Positions 56,101 through 64,000 of a DNA stretch of 64,000 nucleotides are shown one piece after another. Each line of letters starts with the position of its first letter. Within the stretch, counting starts at the first letter, position 1. Under the pieces are notes generated by a model. It was not told the origin of the DNA. It did not search any database and saw nothing but the letters and a program-made list of their open reading frames with translations. The DNA lies in NCBI GenBank assembly GCA_030998225.1, contig JAPYXD010000686.1, positions 434,001 through 498,000 of the forward strand, read 5' to 3'. A program made the translations under genes and the position numbers. The DNA is from Diplolepis rosae. Taxonomy: Eukaryota; Arthropoda; Insecta; Hymenoptera; Diplolepididae.

Positions 56101-57460
56101 TAGAAATTCCAGCACAGCATGAGATACAATCTTTTCAGTATTTAGAAAACCCAAGGCAATTTCCACTCTATTTCCAGACAAACTGGATGATGACCTTAGC
56201 CCCAAAAAATCAACGGACGCGAAAAATGGAAATAAATTTACTCAAATACCCAGGCGAACTTACTACGGATTTCACTAGTTTGCCGTCTGACCATTCGTGA
56301 CCGTCAATCACTAGCATCCCTTCAGCACTCCCTACAGCTTGTGAAATGCCCAGAGTAACAAGCATTCACAGTAGTAAAAACGTGCGCGTCAGACATAGTA
56401 AAAGCAGAAGTAAATAATATTCATCAGGATTTAAACAAGAAAACTAAACAAATTCAAATCATTCAAAAAGAATTAAATGAGACTATTAACAAAATAGAAT
56501 CGCAAGAGCAGTATTGGAATGACTACATGTATTACGAAAAAATGATCCAATGGTCGACACATTTGGAACTGAAATTAGAACCTTTATATGAAATAATAAA
56601 ACAATTTATTAAAATAACAGAATACGCACGAGAAGGAAAATTACATCCTTCGACAATTTCCAAGGTCCAACTACAAGAAGTAATCACCGAAATACACACT
56701 AAAATGGAAGATTACGAATTTGCAACGAGCCTGTGCCAGCTCACATAACCTGAAAATGAGCAATTATCGGAATCAATGTATAGCCATAATATGGATTCCC
56801 AAAACTTGGACTATAATCAAACTATAGATTAAAAATTAGGGTAGACCTTTCTGAAATATTGATACTTTTAACACATTGGAGAAAGTGTTTTAATTTTCAA
56901 TCACACAGAACCGAGTTAACGTTTTGGGAAACTGAAGTTTTACATGAAAAAGGAAATTTTTTAGCAGAACTATAATTTTATGAAAAATTTTATAAAGTCT
57001 GTTTTACAGCTTCATAAGATTAAGAAAATTCCAGAAAATGCAGGGCGTTTGGCAATTTTAAATACCTATTATCAAAAACATCATAAATAACATCAAATTT
57101 GTGTTAGCTTTGTAAAATAGAAATTTGGAAAGTTTCCAAGAGTTTCCAGCAATGTTCAATTATATTAACTAATGAGAGATAAACCCTGATGTGCTTTCTT
57201 TTGATCAAGAAATAATGTCGATAAAATTGTGAAAGCATTATGAGTTTCTATGCAATGTCATGAATGCATATACAATTTCGACATACTTAATGAACACATA
57301 CAAAAACAAGGCATGGTCACACGAACTACTACCATGACAGCCTCAATGAGACAAAGTAGCGTGAGTACTCCTCAATCCTTATGCTACCCTAATATAGATA
57401 TATTAAAACAGCAACCAAATTCGGGTGGCCCTGCGACTAAATTGATGAAATTTTCCGCAT
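53108..57460 (+). pseudogene. Retroelement protein remnant and env-like segment, split by the hAT palindrome
   Basis: Coding-like sequence left of the palindrome (about 53108-53263) continues right of it (56102-56300) as one target: the site closes exactly at CCCACTCT. Further on, 56390-56748 encodes a helical stretch with QEQYWNDYMYYEKMIQW, LEPLYEIIKQFIKITEYARE and KLHPSTISKVQLQEVI, resembling the ectodomain of the F-like envelope proteins of insect errantiviruses. 57250-57462 is a small frame without motifs. Same strand as gag at 50.2 kb, so probably the same dead element. Confidence 0.5.
53264..56093. mobile_element. hAT-type 2.83-kb palindromic element
   Basis: Starts CAGTGTGCTCAGATTGCAAA and ends GCAATCTGAGCACACTG. 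Exact 8-bp duplication CCCACTCT at 53256-53263 and 56094-56101. The first ~330 bp of each arm is GC-rich (GCGCGCTGCTTTTGTTTC) and the rest AT-rich. Symmetry holds to a centre near 54680. Within each arm a ~700-bp AT-rich unit (GAACATCTGAAATCTCCTAC..AATGTATGCTTAGGC) is itself repeated. The mirrored ORFs at 53105-53437 and 55920-56300 are the arms, not genes. No transposase. A CAGTG end with 8-bp duplication is the hAT signature. Confidence 0.93.
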
Positions 57461-58897
57461 AACCTGAAAATACGTCATCATAAAAAATCTATACACCTTC
57501 AATTATGTATACCGATAGGATTTGTCCTACATAATTTAGGGTCCTACATACATGCATATACGCATACATGTGTATGTGTGCATACAGGTCTTCTATGGGA
57601 ATGTCAATTCTATATTGATAAGCCCATGTTCCACAGCCTAAGAATTTGTAACTTAGCAATAAATAATTAAAAATATAATCCTAAAATTACACCTAAGCCC
57701 ATAGCACGGCATCCTTGATACGAATCTCGATATATGATAAGATTATTTATTATTAATCAAAACATAAACAAGGATGGGCCTAAGGGAAGTAAATTATCCC
57801 CCCTTTTTTTATATATAAATAACACTCGAAATTGCTAATATATATACATAAAATATAGGAAATTTATTGGAAGCAATAATTCAATAATAATTGTAATAGT
57901 TAAGTTATCAGGAATGAAATTTATAGCTTCACTATTATAAGATAAGGGAATAGAATAATCGAAATGCAATAATGAGAGAGACAGGCAGAAGAGGAGTTCC
58001 CTCATAAAGAAAACAGGGCTAGGAATTAAGCTAACCTCCTCTACCAATCTCTCAAGCGTTTTTCGTATTATATTTATGTTTATTATGAAAAAGAGAAAAA
58101 ATTTACAAAAGTTTATACATTATAAAGTAAACAAATAACATGATTAAAACTAGAGAATAAATATAATGATAATTATTGATATGCGCCATCGGCTTATAAG
58201 GCGACAAACGAAGGAGCACTTAATAATCTATACCTGAAACTAATTGCGGTATTTCCAAAGTCCTTCGTTTTTCGCAAAAACGATCCTCGCTTACTCATTT
58301 AAAAGACATTAAGGGGTAAATAATGTCTAAGGATTGTAAGAATGCAAGCCTAGGGTTCGTTCAGGTACGCTCTAGGTACAGCGGTATGACATGCCGGGAC
58401 CCAGTGCTCCGCCCATCTGTAACGGGGGTTCGAAATATCAAAAGGATAGCACGTATTTGGGAAATTAGAATTACTTTCTAGAATTTTTTCCCATTGTATA
58501 CTTCCTATGTTTAAACCTTGACTGTTTTTATTTGTCTGCCTTAATTAGAATTAATTTCTAAAATTTCTGGTTTTTTCCTTATTTTATAATTTAATTATTT
58601 TTTGATTTGATGCTCTAGGGACTACGGATGACCTGATCAATTATCCGTGGTCTTTTTGTGGGTGTGAACGAGCAAAATAATGAATTAACAGGTTAATTCA
58701 ATCAAATAATAGAGACGTTTGATTATGGTTAGAATTGTTAGTGTTCATAATAATCATATAATTATATTATATAATTATTCGGGATTTATAGGAAAAGAAG
58801 GACAATTGTTCTTCCCTTCGATATTTTATTTATATAAGTTTGTATTAGTTTATATTAGTTTATATTATCATTTATATTATATAAGTTTATATTAATA
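57461..58897. other. No gene; TATACATGTG microsatellite near 57550
   Basis: AT-rich with a purine/pyrimidine alternating tract near 57545-57590. About 58160-58450 is less AT-rich and contains GGGGGTTCGAAAT, reminiscent of a Pol III B box, but no A box or cloverleaf could be built. Confidence 0.4.
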
Positions 58898-59216
58898 TGT
58901 AAGAGTTTTGGAGAGCGAGGTAGAAACCGTCTAACACGTACCGAGTCTGACAGAGAAATGATTTGATTGGTCAAGAACTTTAGGAGGGGGAAGGCGCGTA
59001 AATTCGGTAGGCAGCCCTGATTGGTGCGCGCAATCGTCGGTCAGAGTGCGCGCACCCGAGCGAAAAGCATGTAAAAGGAAGCGCTGCAAGGCAGCTAGAT
59101 CAGAACCGGTCCGACCACTGTACCAGGCACGTCGGGGTGTTTTACAGCGACGCTCTCCAGCTCAACGAGGATATAGGGAATAAACTCCAGGCTCAACTAC
59201 AAAAACGTCTTGGTCA
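58898..59216 (+). promoter_or_regulatory. Possible LTR or promoter block (TGTAAGAG...TTGGTCA)
   Basis: A GC-rich 319-bp block begins TG and ends CA, with an AATAAA near 59179 and a TGTAAAAGG box near 59069. This arrangement fits an LTR with U3, R and U5, or a host promoter. No second copy is in the window, so it is unproven. Confidence 0.25.
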
Positions 59217-59229
59217 ATAACCCTCACCG

Positions 59230-59485
59230 ACAACACCAGTCCTTCTCAGGACTATTGGAACAACTCGAGCTAATTGGTACTATTACCAACAACACTAGTC
59301 CTTCTCAGGACTATTGGAGCAACTCGAGCCAATTAGTACTATTACCAACAACACCAGTCCTTCTCAGGACTACGAACAACTCGTCAATTGGTACTATTGG
59401 TAACAACACCAGTCCTTGTTAGGACTATTTGAACGACTGAAGTTGTATTACAACTTCGAACACCAGTCCTTCTCAGGACTAAAGA
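59230..59485 (+). repeat. Tandem repeat with AGTCCTTCTCAGGACT hairpins
   Basis: Five repeats of CAACACCAGTCCTTCTCAGG-ACT, spaced 53-66 bp apart and linked by AACTCGAGC(T/C)AATT(G/A)GTACTATTACCAA. Each carries a perfect 6-bp stem (AGTCCT/AGGACT) with a TCTC loop; one copy is altered (CTTGTTAGGACT). Confidence 0.85.
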
Positions 59486-59533
59486 ATAATTCTGTTCATC
59501 TGAGGACGAGTTCCAGCTGTTCAACGGTTTGCG

Positions 59534-60232
59534 ATGCCCCCCGGGCGCCATCCCTACTGCAGAACGAACTCCCAGGAGACCAGACATCGCACCGCCGGTC
59601 GGATTCATAACGACCAGGTAGCTTGTGATGCCCTCTGGGCGCCATCCTTGCTAGACTGGTGGACCCGAGCCCGAGGCAAACCATCCAGACGACTTATTAG
59701 GCGCATGGGTTTCAATCCCCGTCAGAGACGATCCCGTGCTATCAGCCGACAACTCCAGCGTCTCAGGGAGGTAGGATACCTCACCACCGCCGACACCCAG
59801 GAGAGAACAACAGTCGGCTACAAGGAGCAACAAGGTGGAGAGGCTAGACCACCGTCGAGCGAGGCAGCTACCAGCACCGAGAACAGGGCGACCGCTAGAG
59901 AACCTCAGTCCAGCGACGGAACTAAGGACAGGCCACTCACAGAGGGAAAGGCCCAACACCCTGACGACAGACTACCCCTCACGCCTGTCACACGCCGACC
60001 CCCACCGCCTCCAGGTAGCGAGGACCCTCGCTATCTCCTCCGCCTGCGTCGGCGGACGCAAGCCCGGTACTCCAAGGCCCGACGGGTCTTGGATTATTCG
60101 ACCGCACGGGACGCTACTCGTCTCGCCTACCCGGGGAATTTCGAAACCAGGGACGTACTGAAAACCCCTGACACCCGGGACTTCGTCATCGCCCGGTTTT
60201 TCGCAGCGATGGCTACGCCGAATTCGTGTTGA
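59534..60232 (+). CDS. Arg/Pro-rich ORF of unknown function
   Basis: 232 codons, very basic (for example SRRLIRRMGFNPRQRRSRAI, LRLRRRTQARYSKARRVLDY) with a Ser/Glu-rich middle and a Pro run (TRRPPPPPG). It follows the tandem hairpins directly, as a gag ORF follows a leader in an LTR element. No zinc knuckle or protease motif. It lies on the strand opposite to the four-exon gene that ends at 60328. Gag-like role is inference only. Confidence 0.4.
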   Translation: MPPGRHPYCRTNSQETRHRTAGRIHNDQVACDALWAPSLLDWWTRARGKPSRRLIRRMGFNPRQRRSRAISRQLQRLREVGYLTTADTQERTTVGYKEQQGGEARPPSSEAATSTENRATAREPQSSDGTKDRPLTEGKAQHPDDRLPLTPVTRRPPPPPGSEDPRYLLRLRRRTQARYSKARRVLDYSTARDATRLAYPGNFETRDVLKTPDTRDFVIARFFAAMATPNSC

Positions 60233-60327
60233 ACACACATGGTTTGGTAGAAAATCCACGAGGGGACCCACACCAGGCTACAACCCAGTCAGAACCGAAC
60301 CCTAACATTATAAAGTAAATAAGGCTA

Positions 60328-61960
60328 TTAGTGGTAGTCTCCCAAATCTTCCTCCCCGGACGACCCCTCCTTGGCTGGCTGCATAACTGAAAAAGCAAAA
60401 GAAAGTGTAATACCTGAATCAGGGAGAAAGTCAGAAGTACAGGAAAATTATACCTACCAGGATGATTCACCGGGCTTGACCCGCACCGTCAAGGAAGACA
60501 CCCCCGGCCGGAGTGAGGAAACTTGCCGCATAGGCAGAAGACCCCCGCGGCTCCAGAATTACTGCAAAACAAAAGAAAAACGGAAGAAATTAAGGCAACG
60601 ACATTATACACAGTTATGTGAACCTGTAAAAACTTCACATGATAGTCGCAACTCACCCCAGGCAAACAGTAGACGTAGGAGGCCACTGGAAACAGTTCCG
60701 CGCCGCAGGAATGGCCACATGCGCATCTACCAGAGACAGCAACTCCGCAGCTCGGTCGCTGGCCATCTCCAGCTGTATCCTGGCCGCCTGTTCCAGGGAA
60801 GCCAGGTAGTGAGCCTCAAAAACGTCGCTGCGGGCCCCATCATGGCATGGACCAGCGGAAGTGCCCCGCACTCGTCTATTGTAAGCCACCTCACGACGGC
60901 CTTGGCTCTCGAACAGGTGTTGGGCTACTTCCACTCCCAAAAGCCAGACCTTAGCCAGGAAGAGCCCTGGGCGGCACCGCAGCTGTCTACGAGGACGACC
61001 ATGGATAACTGAAACAAACAAACAAAAGTAAACAAAGATTAGTAAAAGTAAACAATAAAAACAGAATAAAATTTTAAAACATTAGCTGTTTTGGGGGTCA
61101 CAAGCCGAAACACACACCTAGGCGAGATCCACAAAATATCCGCGCAGTTTAAAAATGTCCTTAGCTGCCAGGATTTGCCGTTTTAGGACGACGGTCGGTA
61201 CGCGCAACAAAACTCCGAATTGTCGGCGATCCAGTTCCCTAACCAGGATAAAACACAGCGAAACTATTAAAGGTATCGCAGCACTAGTGGAAGCGCGCCA
61301 AAACGCGAACTGATGCACACCCGGGAGGTCTTCGATCTCCGAGGCCCGGAGCTTCATGCTATCCCGGCATAAAGGAGCACCACAGGACACATCCACGGGG
61401 GCTGTTTCAGCCACGGATTCACCCTCATCGACCTGCCCTAGCAACGACAAATCAAAATCAACCGCACTTTCTACCATCGAATTACACGCGGATCCCGTTG
61501 AAGCGTTGTTATGTGAGCTAGAGGTGTACAAGTCGAAACACTCCGCGAGGAACGACTCAAACGAATCAGTCCGACCTAACAAATCCCACATTTCTGAAGC
61601 ACTTGAACGGCGAAACTATGTAACAACTTGTCAGGCTCGCCGCACTTGAAGGAATGAATAAAGAGTACTTACCACCAGTCTCGGGCACCACGGAAGATTC
61701 CCTCTTCAAGGGAAGGAGGTGGCCCAGTGATCCTAGAACGTGGGAGCTGGCGGCCCCCACCATAGATGCCTCGAGCTTATTGTGTCTTCCTCATTCAACA
61801 AACCTATGGCAGTCGAGCGAGGAAGAAGCCATGAACTGCTGGGGACTATGGTGGGGGCCGCCAGCTCCCACGTTCTGGGATCACTGAGGTGGCCTTGATC
61901 GATGTAGTAGTCTTCGTAGGACATGGTGACGGAGCTGGAGCTGGATGTGTCGCTGTCCAT
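60328..61960 (-). CDS. Four-exon gene of unknown family, interrupted by a MITE
   Basis: Exon 1: 61960-61673 (MDSDTSSSSSVTMSYEDYYI; donor GTAAGT), containing a 162-bp MITE. Exon 2: 61008-60657 (acceptor TTTGTTTCAG, donor GTGAGT; includes VEVAQHLFESQGRREVAYNR and YLASLEQAARIQLEMASDRA). Exon 3: 60561-60458 (acceptor TTTTGCAG, donor GTAGGT; GVFCLCGKFPHSGRGC, a CxC-x4-H-x4-C pattern). Exon 4: 60386-60328 (acceptor TTTTTCAG; MQPAKEGSSGEEDLGDYH then TAA). With the MITE and one TSD copy removed the exon lengths are 118, 352, 104 and 59 bases, total 633, and all phases (1, 2, 1) agree. One in-frame TGA lies at 60491-60489 in exon 3. I do not recognise the family. The agreement of splice sites and phase indicates a real gene, now probably a pseudogene. 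Confidence 0.65.
61118..61591 (-). other. Open frame in intron 1 of the unknown gene, possible alternative last exon
   Basis: 157 codons from MWDLLGRTDSFESFLAECFD to GYFVDLA. An acceptor CTTCAG lies directly upstream (about 61594) in a phase compatible with the exon-1 donor, so it could be an alternative 3' exon ending at the TAG near 61118. It contains one hydrophobic stretch (SAAIPLIVSLCFILV) that could be a membrane segment. It cannot be spliced in frame onto exon 2. No family recognised. Confidence 0.3.
61725..61886. mobile_element. hAT-type MITE, copy 3 (162 bp), in exon 1
   Basis: Begins CAGTGATCCTAGAACGTGGG and ends GTTCTGGGATCACTG; exact 8-bp duplication AGGTGGCC at 61717-61724 and 61887-61894. 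Same length and middle (ACCATAGATGC..TCGAGCT..ATTGTGTCTTCCTCATTCAA) as copies 1 and 2 but more diverged. It splits the first exon of the unknown gene between two Leu codons. Confidence 0.95.
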
Positions 61961-62295
61961 GATTACAAGAAAACTGACAGTAAAAACAAGCAGATGGCCC
62001 TGCACCCAGCACATGACATCACTATAAAGCCCTGGCATCAGCTATAATTCCCACCAAGACGACAGCATGAAACCCAGGTGCACCACGACAAAGTACAGCA
62101 TCCAAAATCACCATGTCAACTTCTACAGAAAATTGACTCACGGCAGCCACAGCATGGCATCGTTATCCAGCATCTCTGGAAAATGACATCATTCCACGTC
62201 AGCTGAATCCTCGGGTAACAAAATTCTCAGGATGCACAAAGCCTAAGTGAAAGAAAAAAACACCAAAAACGCCGCATCTAATTAGGACGAAAATT

Positions 62296-62569
62296 ATGTC
62301 ATCTGATGAAACCATCTATAAGCAGCTGCAGTTTAACATTACGAGTATTAGAAATAAAAGGATACAAAATTTAAAAAATAATGCTCTTGTGACAACTAGA
62401 AATGAAAAGATCTGCTGCACTTACCTGGGATACCTCGAGCCTCCACGCATCACACGCACAACAAGCCATCGAGACAACACGCAATCACTCATCAAAAAAC
62501 GGAATTCACTTAACCCGAAAACCCCTATAATTTTCATCGAGAACGATGATTGTTCTAAGGAGGGAGGAC
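62296..62569 (+). other. End of a plus-strand frame next to a polypurine tract
   Basis: A frame opening MSSDETIYKQLQFNITSI runs to 62649 but its last part crosses a polypurine stretch (AAGGAGGGAGGACTG, 62558-62569) immediately before TGTTACC. This is how the 3' end of an LTR element's internal region looks. No domain recognised. Confidence 0.35.
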
Positions 62570-64000
62570 TGTTACCTCCCGGTAACATTAAATTTTTAAC
62601 TTTTTATTATTGCCCCTGCATATGCGCAATATGTTATACTATAGCGTAACTAAGTAGTAAATATTCTTTAAATTCAGTCTTATGGTAATTACTATCTGGG
62701 CCGGGTAATTGTTCTACAGAGGTAAACAAATGCGCTACCTCACATCTATAAATCGGCTCGACACTTGTAACAAGTGATAAAGAAGAGCATCGCTCGGTCT
62801 ATATGGTAATTGCCCGCGCGGTAATTAGTCAGTGAATCATGCCGCACGTCGATAAAATAGTGATGCAGCGCTAGTAACCGAGTGAGACGTTAACAGGTTG
62901 CTGGTATAGCGCCATTGACATTGACTTATTACTGCTTTAATTAATAATTATTATACTATCCCCCTTAGTATTTAAGAAAACAATTATTATTAATGTTAGT
63001 AAAAATTAATAATAATTTAGCAGATAATCATAAACAATCTGCAAGTAAGAGAACATGTTATCATAAATATAAGGATTGATTGATTATAGATAATCAATCA
63101 ATCAATCAACCATAGGCTGTAACACATAAAATGTAAGCTACAACTAAGTAGATACAGGTATTCTTAGTCATAGCTGGATCTACTTGTTGATTAGAAATGA
63201 AAATAGGTAAGAGAGAGAATGGAAGGGATATAAAATCCAAATTACAGATCAACATTGGCCAATAGTAATAGACCGTGGTGGGAGAAAACATATATCTATG
63301 ATCAAACGTGACTTTATACAGAATTGGACCGCGCGTGACTTTATACAAATTTGCACGGCGCGTGACTTTATATAATTTTGCGCGATCCACTCCCACTGCA
63401 GTCACTATTGGAAGATCCAATGATATATATACCCCAGATTCACCTCTGCAGGTTTGTCATTAAGTTCCGAGCAGTTGTACGGTTATTAGGTTCGGACCGG
63501 TAATTCAATGTCATGAGCAGACCCTTCGATAAACGTAAGTCTCAGTGGATTTCTATGAGCAATTTTACTTCCGGCACTTGGTAAATAAAATCCCAGGTCC
63601 TTAAGTGGTGCAAGTCCGGAAACCGTAGTGCTGGATAGTTCCGTTGGATTACGCGTATCGTCGTATTTAGTCGTGTCGGTTAATAGTGATTCATTTCTGA
63701 AATCGAGACGAACTAATCTATCTTGTTAACAAGTGCATGTTTGATTCCTTTCTCGTGCACTTAGCAAGATACGTAAGTGGATAATTGATCACATCAGTTG
63801 CTGGTGGATTTGCATCCCTTACACCATACCTCCTGCAAGATTTATCGTTGGTTTGCTACTTCACGGAGACTCAAACGAAACCCATTCATCCTGCAAGGAT
63901 TCGTGCCATTGAGTTGCAATAATAGGTGTAAAAAACGACAATTCTCTCTTTTGCCCTCTAATTTAAGAGGTAAACAAGTAAGTTACCACCTAAGTATCAT
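62570..64000 (+). mobile_element. Probable LTR, extending past the window edge
   Basis: Starts TGTTACCTCCCGGTAACA (62570-62587), a perfect 7-bp stem, directly after a polypurine tract. A TATA-like GATATATATACC lies near 63421-63434 and AATAAAA near 63585. A 29-bp tandem unit (GCGCGTGACTTTATACA-) occurs three times at 63306-63384. No open frame of note and no downstream end in the window. The orientation is inferred from the tract; a single copy cannot prove an LTR. Confidence 0.45.
63306..63384. repeat. Three ~29-bp tandem units (CGTGACTTTATA)
   Basis: CGTGACTTTATACAGAATT, CGTGACTTTATACAAATTT and CGTGACTTTATATAATTTT in succession with GC-rich (CGCG) joints, upstream of the TATA-like box at 63421. 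Could be a small enhancer-like array. Confidence 0.7.

Noticed and set aside
53105..56300. Mirrored Arg-rich ORFs (MQGGTEENKEKLEVLF / MQGVTEENKEKLEVLF)
   Set aside because: They are the GC-rich ends of the hAT-type palindrome; one reads past the element into flanking sequence.
59230..59485. Tandem hairpins as a CRISPR-like array
   Set aside because: The units and their linkers are both repeated and spacing varies; there are no unique spacers and the genome is eukaryotic.
60489..60491. In-frame TGA as a possible selenocysteine codon in the unknown gene
   Set aside because: No SECIS-like element was identified and the gene is already broken by a MITE; a nonsense change is simpler.

Overview
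The window is eukaryotic and AT-rich, almost certainly from an insect, and looks like a graveyard of transposable elements (TEs) lying between and inside a few host exons. Insect is inferred from the TE mix: irritans-type mariner, errantivirus-type gag/pol/env, BEL/Pao, an R1-like LINE, a Helentron, and a DUF4806 gene. A hymenopteran would fit but the sequence does not prove it. I saw no prokaryotic features, rRNA, tRNA or CRISPR array. Coordinates of decayed elements are approximate unless a target-site duplication (TSD) fixes them.

Layout. 1-2.0 kb: minus-strand Ty3/gypsy pol remnant lacking its RT core. 2.36-5.57 kb: a DNA element with long inverted arms and a dead mariner transposase inside. 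8.4-10.8 kb: a minus-strand, multi-exon DUF4806-type gene with two foldback elements in one intron. 11.0-11.6 kb: PIF/Harbinger transposase remnant. 15.7-19.2 kb: a 3.5-kb palindromic element rich in GGATCC, with a TTAA element nested in one arm. 19418-19480: an exon of 4-hydroxyphenylpyruvate dioxygenase (hpd). 19.7-24.5 kb: R1-like LINE (ORF1, ORF2, 5' UTR).

24.7-39.4 kb: one plus-strand errantivirus-like element broken by at least six insertions: a TA-flanked mariner-like element that itself contains a MITE, a 0.64-kb unknown block, a TTAA element, a 6.6-kb Helentron block, a second copy of the MITE, and a 443-bp MITE. Pol fragments resume in order on each side. 40.1-41.7 kb: an unassigned element with 31-bp terminal inverted repeats. 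43.3-44.0 kb: two exon-like blocks, one Cys-rich and one resembling a dsRNA-binding domain. 44.0-45.8 kb: second, shorter LINE copy abutting BEL/Pao pol. 45.8-48.8 kb: minus-strand BEL/Pao gag-pol. 50.2-57.5 kb: second plus-strand errantivirus-like element (gag, then env-like), split by a 2.83-kb hAT-like palindrome. 58.9-64 kb: GC-richer region with tandem hairpins, an Arg-rich plus-strand ORF, a four-exon minus-strand gene of unknown family and a probable LTR at the right edge.

Most notable: (1) three 162-bp MITE copies, each with a perfect but different 8-bp TSD, one of them inside exon 1 of the unknown gene; (2) that gene, whose four exons have compatible splice phases and total 633 coding bases once the MITE and one TSD copy are removed, with a single in-frame TGA; (3) a Helentron whose first exons encode a THAP zinc finger; (4) two giant palindromic elements, one with a clear hAT-type 8-bp TSD and the other carrying a TTAA element whose empty site survives in the sister arm.
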